Position numbers and translations under genes: made by a program | NCBI GenBank assembly: GCA_026770025.1 | Contig: JAMXDE010000007.1 | Location: 1,178,001 to 1,242,000 of the forward strand | Length of the DNA: 64,000 nt | Direction: 5' to 3' | From: Craspedostauros australis | Taxonomy: Eukaryota; Bacillariophyta; Bacillariophyceae; Mastogloiales; Achnanthaceae | The notes under the pieces: generated by a model | What the model was told of the DNA's origin: nothing | Database searches by the model: none | What the model saw: only the letters and a program-made list of their open reading frames with translations | Part shown: piece by piece, positions 43,779 to 54,069 of the stretch | Layout of the letters: the number at the start of each line of letters is the position of its first letter | Position numbering within the stretch: position 1 is the first letter of the stretch

Positions 43779-45602
43779 TCATTCCTCTTTCTCTGTCGCG
43801 CCATTGGTCTCGGTCGCAGAGGATGATTTGATGGAACGGACGAAATCCAACAGCGTGCCTCGGTCCATGTACGAATCCACCTGCGGACTACCCTCGTCTT
43901 CATCCACAACCTTGTACAACTCCATCATGGACATGCCACTGTAATGGTCATCAATCCCATCGTTCTTCGTCCGCCCACTGCAGCGGGCCTGGACCTCCCG
44001 CAGCAGTAGAGGCTGTTGGAATAGCGTGGTGAAATCTGGATGAATGAATACTGTTTGTATGTTTTGAGCTGCCATTCTCATTGCAGCATCCTTCAACACC
44101 ACACAATTGTGTTCATCGGCGAATAGCAACGCATCTATTATGGTGTCCGCTGTGAGATGCTTACGGGCCAACTCTGCTTCAAGAACAAGCTTGAGCCGCC
44201 AGAAGCCAAACTCGTTGGACACGAGGATCAGCTGTTGCAGATCATCTTGTCCAGTGAGGGTGTGAGTTGGCTGGTCCGTGCCACTGTCATGAACGCTGTC
44301 GTCGAAAGATATCTCACCTGCGTAGATGCATTCGAGGACATGTTGCACATGTTTGGATTGAAGGTTGGGAAGCGGGATGAGTGTATGGGTGGGAGCAGCG
44401 ACAGCATCAGCGCAGTCATCAGCGCGCTGATGTTGGATTCCGGAGTCGATCAATGACTGAATGGAAGGAACGGTGATCATGAGGACTGTGCTGTTTGCCT
44501 TGATTGGTTGTTGGGCATCGCCTTGCCCACACAGGAAGGTGACATCCGCCAGGGCCTCGGTGCGAACAGCGTCGCGACGATCTTGGTCAATGCTGATAGT
44601 GGGCGTTGTGCGGACTGGAGGGTTGCCGTGCTTGGATGGTGCTGCGATGGTCCTCGTGGCGATATGCTTGTGAAACTGCAGTTGCGAGCGTAGGTGACTG
44701 AGACGGCTGATGGTTGACTTTATCATGTTGACCTGATCTTGGACATTGATCATCTGGAAGGGTGTATTGCTGTTCTTGTTCTTGCGGTTGGCATCAGCCT
44801 TGGCTGAGATGAGGTGCTCCACGCATTCAGAATGGCCGAAATCGCATGCCACATGAAGGGGAGTGTTATCCTCGTTGTCCCTGCAGTTGACATCAGCCTT
44901 GGCTGATTCGATAAGGTATTTCACGCATTCAGAACGGCCGAAACGGCATGCCACATGAAGGGGAGTGTTATCCTTGTTGTCCCTGCAGTGGACATCAGCC
45001 TTGGCTGATTCGATGAGGTATTCCACACATTCAGAATGGCCGTTGCAACATGCCCAATGAAGGGGAGTCCAACCATTGTTGGTCTTGCAGTTGACATCAG
45101 CCTTGGCTGATTCGATGAGGTATTCCACACATTCAGAATGGCCGTTGCAACATGCCCAATGAAGGGGAGTCCAACCATTGTTGGTCTTGCAGTTGACATC
45201 AGCCTTGGCTGATTCGATGAGGTATTCCACACATTCAGAATGGCCGAATCGGCATGCCTCATGAAGGGGAGTCCGACCATTGTTGGTCTTGCAGTTGACA
45301 TCAGCCTTGGCTGATTCGATGAGGTATTCTACACATTCAGAATGGCCGTTGCGGCATGCCCAATAAAGGGGAGTGTGACCATAGCCGTCCCTGCAGTGGA
45401 CATCAGCCTTGGCTGATTCGATGAGGTACTCCACGCATTCAGAATTGCCGTTGAAGCATGCCCAATGAAGGGGAGTCCAACCATCACGGGTTTTGACCTT
45501 GTTGATATCAACCCCATCATTCTGCTTCTTCCATTCTTTCAACACTGACACATCACCTGCCTTGGCAGCATCAAGGAGCTGTTCATTCGAAACACCCGAC
45601 AT
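43779..45602 (-). CDS. Ankyrin repeat-BTB/POZ protein, intact
   Basis: A 607-residue single-exon protein. After MSGVSNEQLLDAAKAGDVSVLKEWKKQ come about eight ankyrin repeats (residues ~35-290) of 34 residues, consensus DGWTPLHWACCNGHSECVEYL plus IESAKADV. A BTB domain follows (~330-470): LADVTFLCGQG, a KANSTVLMITVPSIQSLID segment, LPNLQSKHVQHVLECIYAGEISF, and a helical BACK-like part (DTIIDALLFADEHNCVVL). ANK-BTB proteins usually act as substrate adaptors of Cullin-3 ubiquitin ligases or as scaffold proteins. The repeats are almost identical in DNA. It is the intact relative of the ankyrin genes in the tandem array at 51-63 kb. Confidence 0.85.
   Translation of the reverse strand: MSGVSNEQLLDAAKAGDVSVLKEWKKQNDGVDINKVKTRDGWTPLHWACFNGNSECVEYLIESAKADVHCRDGYGHTPLYWACRNGHSECVEYLIESAKADVNCKTNNGRTPLHEACRFGHSECVEYLIESAKADVNCKTNNGWTPLHWACCNGHSECVEYLIESAKADVNCKTNNGWTPLHWACCNGHSECVEYLIESAKADVHCRDNKDNTPLHVACRFGRSECVKYLIESAKADVNCRDNEDNTPLHVACDFGHSECVEHLISAKADANRKNKNSNTPFQMINVQDQVNMIKSTISRLSHLRSQLQFHKHIATRTIAAPSKHGNPPVRTTPTISIDQDRRDAVRTEALADVTFLCGQGDAQQPIKANSTVLMITVPSIQSLIDSGIQHQRADDCADAVAAPTHTLIPLPNLQSKHVQHVLECIYAGEISFDDSVHDSGTDQPTHTLTGQDDLQQLILVSNEFGFWRLKLVLEAELARKHLTADTIIDALLFADEHNCVVLKDAAMRMAAQNIQTVFIHPDFTTLFQQPLLLREVQARCSGRTKNDGIDDHYSGMSMMELYKVVDEDEGSPQVDSYMDRGTLLDFVRSIKSSSATETNGATEKEE
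44780..45500 (-). repeat. 102-bp ankyrin-coding tandem repeats, near identical in DNA
   Basis: A 102-base unit (34 codons) repeats about seven times. The repeats starting at 45091 and 45193 are identical by eye over their full length, and that at 45295 starts the same way. Such DNA identity, including third codon positions, indicates recent duplication or gene conversion within the array. Confidence 0.85.
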
Positions 45603-46492
45603 GTTGATACGAGTGCGATGGCCGATGGTTGGATGGGTGATTAGTTGTCGAGACTGGTTTTTATGGTGTGGTGTCTGTCGGTATGAGATGGCATGGCAAA
45701 GGCATCGATGCTGTGTCCCAATTTCACCAGTACAGTGCGAGTATGTGCTGTGTGATGCACAGCAAGCTCATGTCTCTTGTTGATGGGTCCGAGCGTGGAC
45801 TTCCATACTCGCAGTACGTACGACTACTATACGCAGTACTGCTGTCTCGTTTCCATGGTGGTCTCTTGCTTTCTCTCGTTGCCTCGGGCTTGCGTTGTCT
45901 TTCGCTCTCCTTTGCTGCTTTCTTTGTTGGTCTCCACCCCTTCATCTCCATCCCACGATCGTGTTCTCAGGTTTCGTTGTCCATGGCATGTTCACAGCGG
46001 AGGACCACCAGCATGGAGTGCAGATCCTCGTCGCGTTCTCAGGTTTTGTTGTGCCAAGCACATCACCACGAGACAGAACAAGGCGAAGCGAGAAGTCTCC
46101 GCAAGATCACTTTGTGGATGGCGAGAACACTCCGAGGACGCAACCAGAACACAGGAGGAAAACAGGATCTTCGACTAGCCGGACTAATCCAAAGCTTGAG
46201 TTCCTCCTCCAACCTTTTTGTGCGGAACAGCCGCAATCTAAATGGACGAAACCAGAGATAGAGAGGAAGGGAGAGCACACCATCGCGTCTCATCGTAATT
46301 TGGTCGGCGACACATGAACATCAACGAGCCAAGCAAGATTAAGAGCGTATGAACGGGTCGGTGAGACTGCCAGAGCACTCTCGAGCTAAGTGGTCCACTC
46401 CAGAGTTTGTCCAACAAAACGTTGTTGCTACGAGCGTATTGCAACGAGTGCATGCGTACAACTAGAGCAGTGTGCATGTATTGCTTATCTCT
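45603..46492. other. Intergenic between ankyrin-BTB and LeuB genes
   Basis: It contains a short direct repeat around GTTCTCAGGTTT(C/T)GTTG at 45963 and 46034. A 197-codon frame from 45668 has no recognisable features. No supported gene. Confidence 0.45.
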
Positions 46493-46907
46493 TTACACAG
46501 TCAAAACATCCATAGCGGCAACGACATCCGCAACGGCCTGGCCCATCTCCTTGCATCCGATGAGCTTGCATCCATCATCTTCCTGCTTGATGTCCGGTGT
46601 TCTCAATCCTTGATCCAAGACCTGCTCCACCGCATCCTCTAGCATCTGCGCTTCGGCAGGTCGGTCCAGATCGTACTTGAGCATCATGGCGGCCGACAGG
46701 ATCATGGCCAGCGGGTTGGCCTTATCCTCGCCTGCGATATCTGGCGCCGATCCGTGACACGGCTCAAAGACGCCGGGCCCCGACTCGCCGATGGAGGCCG
46801 ACGGCAGCATGCCGAGCGATCCCACGAGCATGCTGGCCTCGTCGCTGAGGATGTCGCCGAAAATGTTGCCGCACACGATGGTGTCGAACTGCTTGGGCCA
46901 GCGGATG

Positions 46908-46939
<32 letters not shown>

Positions 46940-48003
46940 ACTCAGCTCGACGTCGGTGAACTCGTCCGTGATGACCTTCGTGACGACCTCGCGCCACAGC
47001 TGGCTGACGTCGAGGACGTTGGCCTTGTCGACGCTGCAGAGCTTGCCCGTGCGCTTGCTGGCGACGTCACCGGCGACGCGGGCGATGCGGTCGATCTCGT
47101 TTTCGGCGTAGATCATGTTGTTGTAACCGACGCGTTGGCCTGGAATATGTCGAAGCGATGTTTGCCGTGGCGGTTGCATTTGCATTGAAGCCAACAAATG
47201 TAGAGTAGAGCAAGGTAATCACATGCAGCAATGAGTGTTAGTCTTGATGCGCTGGAGTGTGACGGGTCCCTTCCACAATCATCCTCGTGATCACAATCAT
47301 TCACACCACTATGATCACTGCTGTCATCACTGAACAATACTGTACCAGCACATCACAACAAAACAAGAGAAATCCATTCTCCAGAATCCATCCTCAGCGA
47401 ATCCTCGTGTGCAACTTGTCACTCACCATCCACAACATCGATACCCTTGGGCGTGCCGAAGTAAACATCGCCCGTCAATTCACGCACGACCATAACATCG
47501 ACACCCTCCACGACCTCGCGCTTCAAGGTCGAAGCATCGAGCAGCTGCGGCAAGACCTTGGCGGGACGCAGATTGGCGAAGAGCCCCATCTCCTTGCGCA
47601 TCTTGAGCAGTCCCGACTCGGGACGCAATTCGCGCGGGTTGTTGTCCCACTTGTATCCTCCGATGCAGGCCAGCAGGACGGAATCCGAGGCCAGGCACTG
47701 CTCCAGCGATTCCTGTGGGAAGGGGTCGTTGGCGGCGTCGATGGCGCAGCCGCCGATGAGGGCCTCCTTGAGTTCGATCTCGAAGCCGCATTTGGTGCAG
47801 AGGGCCTCGAGCGTGTGCTTCGTGGCCTCGGTGATCTCGGGGCCGATGCCGTCGCCAGGCAGGAGGGTCACGGAGTAGGTGTCCTTCTTGGCGACCGCGT
47901 GCAGGGCGGAAGGGGCGTGGGCATTGTGCGTCACGACGAAGGCCTGGCTGCTGGCGATGGCCGATGCGAGGAGGAACGTGATGGCGGAACCGAATCGGGG
48001 CAT
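46493..48003 (-). CDS. leuB: 3-isopropylmalate dehydrogenase, plastid
   Basis: This is the third step of leucine synthesis: NAD-dependent oxidative decarboxylation of 3-isopropylmalate. Exons 48003-47427 and 47139-46493 are joined over a 287 bp intron (GTGAGT donor, TCCAG acceptor, phase 1), giving 407 aa. The presequence [22 protein letters not shown] is a signal peptide with a QAF plastid entry site. Family motifs are complete: [32 protein letters not shown] with the active-site Tyr, [18 protein letters not shown] with the catalytic Lys, [11 protein letters not shown], the metal-binding Asp segment [18 protein letters not shown], and [15 protein letters not shown] for NAD. It shares a 445 bp divergent promoter region with the processing peptidase gene. 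Confidence 0.93.
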
Positions 48004-48448
48004 TGTACTACGAGTTTGTATGTTATAATAGTAGAGTACGTGTATAGCAGGTGCAGATCGTAGATAGTATGTGCTGTGGATTGACTTTGTGATGCAGGGA
48101 TCGCAGCAGACGGTTTCCATCTCCGGCCACCGTCCTTCGCGTCAACGGAACAAGATCATGGTCGGCACGCGATTGCGATTGCGATGTGATTTGATGTGAG
48201 GCGCCGCGAAAAACGCACTTGTTGTGTGGATTGGTTTTGTACTGTCTGTCAGGCGTCGGTTCCACGCGTATCTTTTGACACCTGTTGGCATTTGTTTCCG
48301 CTTTCCTTTTGTTCTGTTTGTTTGTGACGTTTTCTTCTGTTGCTTTCCTTCCATTTTCATGAGCTCACAACTGCCGCAACCATCGCAACTCCCAAAGTAT
48401 CCATAGTAGCTGCTTCATCTGCATCCATCTCCGATCAACTGCAGCACC
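48004..48448. promoter_or_regulatory. Divergent promoter region of leuB and the processing peptidase
   Basis: Two plastid-protein genes start from the two ends of this 445 bp interval. A TATAATA-like string lies at 48023-48029 near the leuB start. No defined site is otherwise visible. Confidence 0.45.
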
Positions 48449-50101
48449 ATGACCTTCAGAATACCCAAGTTGGGCTTTGTGGGAGCCGTTGTTCTCCTCG
48501 CATCTCATTGCCGATATTCACACGGGGTTGCTGCATTCCAACCGAGCCTGCTTCCGACGCACGTCGTCCGACGATTGGCATCACCAGTAAACGATGACGC
48601 TTCTTCTTCTTCCACTTTGCCATCATTGCGGATGCGATCTGCCTCGCAGGATGACAACGGCACTGCAGATGATGGGAGATCAAAGCATCCATCAGCATCG
48701 GAATGGATGGACAAGGCCCGCGAAGGCACCAACTCCGTCGCAAAGACGATCGCGCAGTACTCGATAATGTGCCTCATCGCAGGCAGCCTCATCTTTGCAC
48801 CGCTTCCTCACATTGGCGCAGACAGTGCCGACCAATTCATTGCAAACGCAGCCACCACGACGGAGGTTGCGAATCAGCAGCAGCCAGCGACTCCGTTGGA
48901 ACAGACGTGGGGCCTCGTCGACAAGTACTACATCGACAAATCTTTCAACGGTCAGGACTGGGATAAGGTGCTCGCCAGATACCAGAAGCGTCTTTCTTCG
49001 TCCACCGACGACAGCACCATGATGAAGTACACGACGGAGATGGTCCAATCGCTGGGCGACCGCTACACGCGCGTCCTGACCACGGAACAATACACCAGCA
49101 TCCAAAAGTACGATCTCATCGGCGTTGGCGTCACGTTGATGCCCAACGCGCAGAAGCAGATCATCGTCGGCGCGCCACCCATCGGCGGTTCCGCCTCGGC
49201 CAAGGCCAACCTGCAGGTCGGCGATCGCATCCTCGCCGTCAACGGCTTGCAGACCGAAGGACGCACGGCCTTCGACATCATCGATCAAATCTCGGAACAG
49301 CCCAACGCGCGCACCATCACCTTCACGGTCCAAAAGGTGGACGACGATGTCGCCGCGGATCTCACCCTCGAACGTGCCAATTTCGCCGAAATCAAGAATC
49401 CCGTCCAATTCAAGATGGCGGAGCGCCGCGCCGACGGCACCAACGTGGGATACATCCGCATGACGGAATTCAATTCCCAGATCAAGGCCAAGCTCGAGGA
49501 TGCCCTGCGCGATTTGCAACGCGACGGCGCCAACGCCATCGTGCTGGATCTGCGCGGCAACACGGGCGGCGCCTTCCAATCGGCTGTCGAGATTTCCAAC
49601 TTCTTTTTGCCGTCCAACACAATCGCGACGTACGTCGTCGATGGCAACAACGTCGAACTGCCGTTCCGCACGACTACGAGCGGCGATCTGCACGTATCGG
49701 ACGACGTGCCCATCGTGATTTGGCTCGACGGTATGTCGGCCTCCGCGTCGGAAGTCTTCGCCGGATCGATGCACGACAATTGCCGCGCCGTCACGATGGG
49801 CAGCAAGTCGTTTGGGAAAGGCTTGATCCAGGCCGTCTACGGATTGCGCAACGGCGCGGGGTTGGTGCTCACGGTGGCCAAGTACATCACGCCGAACGGC
49901 ACGGAGATTCAGGGCATCGGCCTCACGCCCGATATCGCAGTGGGGCTCGTGCCGTCCGTCATTCCGGGGTTGGGCTCCGATACGAGCAAGGTCAATTTCG
50001 GTGATATCTCCAAGCGCACCGGGATATGCAGTTTGCCGCAGGAACGTGTCAAAGTCGGCAGTGTCGAGAGCACGTTGATGACGTCGGAATCGGAGTCGTG
50101 A
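48449..50101 (+). CDS. ctpA: C-terminal processing peptidase (CtpA type), thylakoid lumen
   Basis: A serine protease with a Ser-Lys dyad that trims the C-terminus of the D1 precursor so that the manganese cluster can form. The 550 aa start with MTFRIPKLGFVGAVVLLAS and HGVAAFQPS (signal peptide and plastid entry). A second hydrophobic stretch (YSIMCLIAGSLIFAPL) fits lumen export. The body has the helical domain (LGDRYTRVLT), a PDZ domain (LIGVGVTLMP to VGDRILAVNG) and the protease core: IVLDLRGNTGGAF, then SASASEVFAG containing the nucleophile and SFGKGLIQ with the Lys 25 residues later. It ends with GIGLTPDIAV. Both catalytic residues are present. No intron is visible. The paralogue used for D1 itself cannot be distinguished from other lumenal Ctps. 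Confidence 0.88.
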   Translation: MTFRIPKLGFVGAVVLLASHCRYSHGVAAFQPSLLPTHVVRRLASPVNDDASSSSTLPSLRMRSASQDDNGTADDGRSKHPSASEWMDKAREGTNSVAKTIAQYSIMCLIAGSLIFAPLPHIGADSADQFIANAATTTEVANQQQPATPLEQTWGLVDKYYIDKSFNGQDWDKVLARYQKRLSSSTDDSTMMKYTTEMVQSLGDRYTRVLTTEQYTSIQKYDLIGVGVTLMPNAQKQIIVGAPPIGGSASAKANLQVGDRILAVNGLQTEGRTAFDIIDQISEQPNARTITFTVQKVDDDVAADLTLERANFAEIKNPVQFKMAERRADGTNVGYIRMTEFNSQIKAKLEDALRDLQRDGANAIVLDLRGNTGGAFQSAVEISNFFLPSNTIATYVVDGNNVELPFRTTTSGDLHVSDDVPIVIWLDGMSASASEVFAGSMHDNCRAVTMGSKSFGKGLIQAVYGLRNGAGLVLTVAKYITPNGTEIQGIGLTPDIAVGLVPSVIPGLGSDTSKVNFGDISKRTGICSLPQERVKVGSVESTLMTSESES

Positions 50102-51330
50102 GATTATCGGAAAGTTGGCCTATTCTCTCTCTCTGTCTCCAGAGGTTATCTGAAGTTGGTGACTGTTCAAACGATAGTAGAGTACTCCATGCTCCAGGGT
50201 TTGTGCTACACCGGTATCAATGCAAAATGCTTCTAATGAACAACAAAGTAGCTTTGTCTCAACATGGCATTATCACAGAAGGGTGGTTGAAGTGCGGCAA
50301 AAAACCATGCTCGTACTCTACTCTATCCCTCTGAATTCGGTGACGCGAATAATAGTAAAGGTGCTGGTTTTGCGATTGTTGCTGAAAATGAATTCACTCC
50401 ACAAGTATCAATAAGTACGAGCTGCCTCCAATGTACGCATGTATACTACGTTTGCAAGCTGACCGTATTGCTTAGACGATTGATGGAAGCGAACGATGGG
50501 ACAGCATGCAAAGCATGGCAGTCACAGGGTACTTGCTGGTGTTTGCCAGCTCTGTCCTTGAATGGAGGTCTTGCAACAGCTGCTGCATCACACATCAAGC
50601 ATGGCATCATTTTGTCATGCCATCAACTACGCCCAAGCTCCTTTGGTGCCTGAATTGAGTCTAACTATCGCGATTGGCCGCTTGGGCAGCAGTTTTCTCG
50701 ATGTTGAAACAGGTCTCTCCACACAGTTTGCTACCAACCCAGTAGTCTCTGGTTACATTGATTCATGTGTTGTTGTTGTTGTACTAGTAGTTGTTACCTG
50801 CACTGTTTGCTTGTGTCATTGTCTGGGGATCATGAGTTCATTTTCATGCCATCCGCCATCTGGACTTCAGTGTGCAATTTATCATCACCTTCACTATGCT
50901 TCATCATGTCATTCTGGCAGTTGTTTTGCCAGAATCAAACCACTTCATTTCACAATTTATACTGCAGTTCACCGTGTTGTGGCCTCCTTCATGCATTTTG
51001 CATGACTGATTGTCATGCCTCTTGGCGATCTGCTCCTTTCTCTCACATGGTTGCTTGTTTCTCATACATGGCTGATAGGTCCCATCACATGGTCGTTGGA
51101 TCACATCACATGGTCTTTGGATCTCATCACATGGTCTTTGGTCAATACTTACCCATGGTTGGGTCAATCGTATATTGGTCCCATATCTCAATTTCCATGT
51201 TCTCCAAGTCATCCATTATTTCTACATAGAGTCAGGATCAATCTCACTTTTGCCAAAGACGGATCCAAGCTTCTCATTTTGGCTGACCAAACCTGGTCTC
51301 ACGTTTTCCAAAATATTTTGTCTGTCTTGA
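50102..51330. other. Intergenic region before the tandem array, with CACATGGT repeats
   Basis: No supported gene. From about 51045 to 51150 the string CACATGGT and variants (CATACATGG, ATCACATGG) recur about six times, often followed by TCTTTGGAT or TCGTTGGAT. This block sits just left of the start of the tandem array. Confidence 0.5.
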
Positions 51331-52541
51331 CATCCTTCATGGTGCTCCCAACTTCATTGATGAGATGGATGTTCTTGTCAATCGCCTTGGTTGAGCATCG
51401 ATTCTCTGCAAGTCACAAGCCAAGATGGTGGCCCTCATGTCTCTGGATAGAACGCACATGGTATTGTGTCTTGGTGGTCCATGCAGCAGGAACAGCAGAG
51501 GCGACACGGTATCACTCTGCCTGTTGATTGCTGAACAAGTCAACTCATCCCGATGCACGATGTGGTGTTGGTTTGATGTTGGGGACTCTTGTTGCCTGTT
51601 CAGATGGTGATGCTTGCAATGCGGTGGGATGGCAACCAGCCAAGTCCAAATGAAACGGGTCGCAACCAACAGAGGCAACGAACAAAGGCAACCAACGAAG
51701 GTAGCACATCGGTGGCTTCATCTTTGTTCGAGGCATTGGTTCACACCTCAAGTTGGTGCTTGCGATGGCAGGCGGACGAGGGGCAGCAGTCTTGCAGATG
51801 TCATGATGACGCAAGCAAGCGTGGCCCATGGTGTACATGGTGGTGGTGATGACAGCTCCCTCTGTCTCTGTATCCCTGCCTCCGAAGACTTCCGCGTTGT
51901 TTGCTTCGAATTGATGTGGTGTTGATTGTGGCTGGAGTCAAGGTGTTGGAGACAGGCTCGAGTCGCAAGACTGTTCAGGGCGACGGAAACACCATCAACG
52001 ATCTCTCGCATTCGTTGTGCTTCGACAGATGTCCACACAGTCATTGGTCTTCTTCGGTGATCTGACTCATAGTCGTATCAGTCGAAGAATCTCGTTTTCG
52101 ACAATGCCACACAACAGAACCCTGTTGTTGTCAGAACCCTCTGTTGTCTTCCTTCTTGTTGTTGTTCACGTAGTCGTAGTAGTACATACTCGTGATGGAT
52201 GGGAACAGGAGGATCCAAGGCCGCACGAACCAGAGAGGGGTGCGATCAAGAGAAGGAGGCAAACACGACGATGCTTGTGCCCAACGAGAGAAAGAGAGGA
52301 CACGTGCGAACAAGACAACAACACACACCACTCAACCCCATACTCGAGCACATCAACAACAGACATCGCATTGCCACTCATATTCATCACACAGTGTGGT
52401 ATTCAGACCAATACATGCCATTGAACACACACAATCGATATCTCTGCCATAGATAGTTCAGACTACACACTTCCTTGACAGCCAATTCGACGTCGATCAT
52501 CCAACGTCAATCGTCCAGCAACCATTGACCATCCTCTCAAA

Positions 52542-53444
52542 ATGCCGAATGTTACGAACGAACAACTCCTTGAGGCTGCCGAGGAAGGTGACTTGTTGGT
52601 GTTGAAGGAATGGAAGAAGCAGAGCACGATGCAGAATGAAGGAGTTGATGTCAACAAGGTTACAGACAGGAGTGGTCAGACTCCCCTTCATTATGCATGC
52701 ATGTATGACCACCTGGAGTGTGTGAAGTACCTCATCGAATCATGTGGGGCGAACATCAACTGCAAAGACGACGATGGTGACACTCCCCTTCATGTGGCAT
52801 GCTTGTGTGGCTACCTGGGGTGTGTGAAGTACCTCATCGAATCAGGTGGGGCGGACATCAGCTGCAAAGACAATGATGGTGACACTCCCCTCCATAAGGC
52901 ATGCATCAACGGCCACCTGGAGTGTATGGAGTCCCTCCTCGAATCATGTGAGGCGGACATCAACTGCAAAGCCAACGATGGTGCCACTCCCCTTCACTAC
53001 GCATGCCACAACGGCCGCCTGGAGTGTGTGAAGTACCTCATCGAATCATGTGGGGCGAACATCAACTGCGAAGACGACGATGGTGACACTCCCCTTCATG
53101 TGGCATGCTTGTGTGGCTACCTGGGGTGTGTGAAGTACCTCATCGAATCATGCGGGGCAAACATCAACTGCCAAAACAACCACGGTTCCACACCCCTTCA
53201 TTGGGCATGCGACAACGGCCACCTGGAGTGTATGGAGTCCCTCATTAGAGGACTTTCGCCTTCAGCTCACCCACAACTGCAACAACTGCAGCAGCACTTA
53301 CAACAAAACGAACAAGCAAATGAACAACCACAAGCACAGTTGAGACAGCAGTTGAAGCGAAAGAGCCAAGAGAATGAACACAAACACAGCAGCCACAAGA
53401 GGACCAACGTCAGCATTGGAGAAGACCGACTCAAATCCTTCTAA
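52542..53444 (+). CDS. Ankyrin repeat protein, array copy A
   Basis: A 300-residue frame starting MPNVTNEQLLEAAEEGDLLVLKEWKKQ, homologous to the N-terminus of the intact ankyrin-BTB protein at 43779-45602. About six ankyrin repeats of 34 residues follow, consensus DGDTPLHVACLCGYLGCVKYL plus IESCGANINC. The tail is Gln-rich and predicted coiled (LQQLQQHLQQNEQ), then Lys/His/Arg-rich, ending at a stop where the intact relative continues into its BTB domain. It therefore appears truncated: ankyrin part only. Two repeats 306 bp apart (near 52740 and 53045) share the same LCGYLGCVKYL block, which suggests unequal exchange within the gene. Confidence 0.65.
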   Translation: MPNVTNEQLLEAAEEGDLLVLKEWKKQSTMQNEGVDVNKVTDRSGQTPLHYACMYDHLECVKYLIESCGANINCKDDDGDTPLHVACLCGYLGCVKYLIESGGADISCKDNDGDTPLHKACINGHLECMESLLESCEADINCKANDGATPLHYACHNGRLECVKYLIESCGANINCEDDDGDTPLHVACLCGYLGCVKYLIESCGANINCQNNHGSTPLHWACDNGHLECMESLIRGLSPSAHPQLQQLQQHLQQNEQANEQPQAQLRQQLKRKSQENEHKHSSHKRTNVSIGEDRLKSF

Positions 53445-54069
53445 ACTGGGAACAGGACAGACACCATCTTCTTGTGTGGACAGGGCAACTAACAGCAACC
53501 AATCAAGGCAAACGCCGAAGTTCTCATGATCACCGTCCCATCCATTGAGACACTGATCGACAAAGGAATCCAACATCACCACGCGAATGATGGCACCGAA
53601 GACTACGTGGCCCCATCCAAACAACCATCGCTCTTCCAAACCTTCAACCAAACCATGTCCGATACATCCTCCAATGAATCTACACAGGCAAGATATCCTT
53701 CAACAACAACACTCATGACGACACCGATGATGATGACGCAAACCAGCGTCTCTTCATGCAACGCAACTCTGTTCGATGATGGCGATGGCGATGGCGATGA
53801 CGACCCCTCCAACGGCACCACATCCCTTCATTGGTACCACCGACGCAAACGCAAACGCAAACACAAACAATCAGACAAGATGACAAAGCATCGACATCCA
53901 AGAGGAACTGTGGGAAGCCTCGCCAGTTGCTCTGCACCTTGACCTACCCGTTGTACAACTATGAGTATGGAACCTTCCATGAGCACGATCTACTCTGGGA
54001 GTTGCCACAGCCAAGTGTCCAGCCTGATACTCTGTTCGAACCTTCGTCCAGCCCGTGCGGTCATGACGA
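53445..54069 (+). pseudogene. Broken BTB region, array copy A
   Basis: Directly after the ankyrin frame the DNA still encodes recognisable BTB pieces: TDTIFLCGQGN, QQPIKANAEVLMITVPSIETLIDKG and, in another frame, the equivalent of LPNLQSKHV. They match the intact gene's TFLCGQGDAQQPIKANS and LMITVPSIQSLID. A stop (TAA after the CGQGN segment) and frame changes separate the pieces. A KPRQLL...WELPQ-like region follows to 54069. The BTB domain is no longer translatable as one unit, unless unrecognised introns exist. Confidence 0.6.

Noticed and set aside
48692-49774. 360-codon minus-strand frame
   Set aside because: Antisense shadow of the processing peptidase, whose catalytic motifs are complete on the plus strand.
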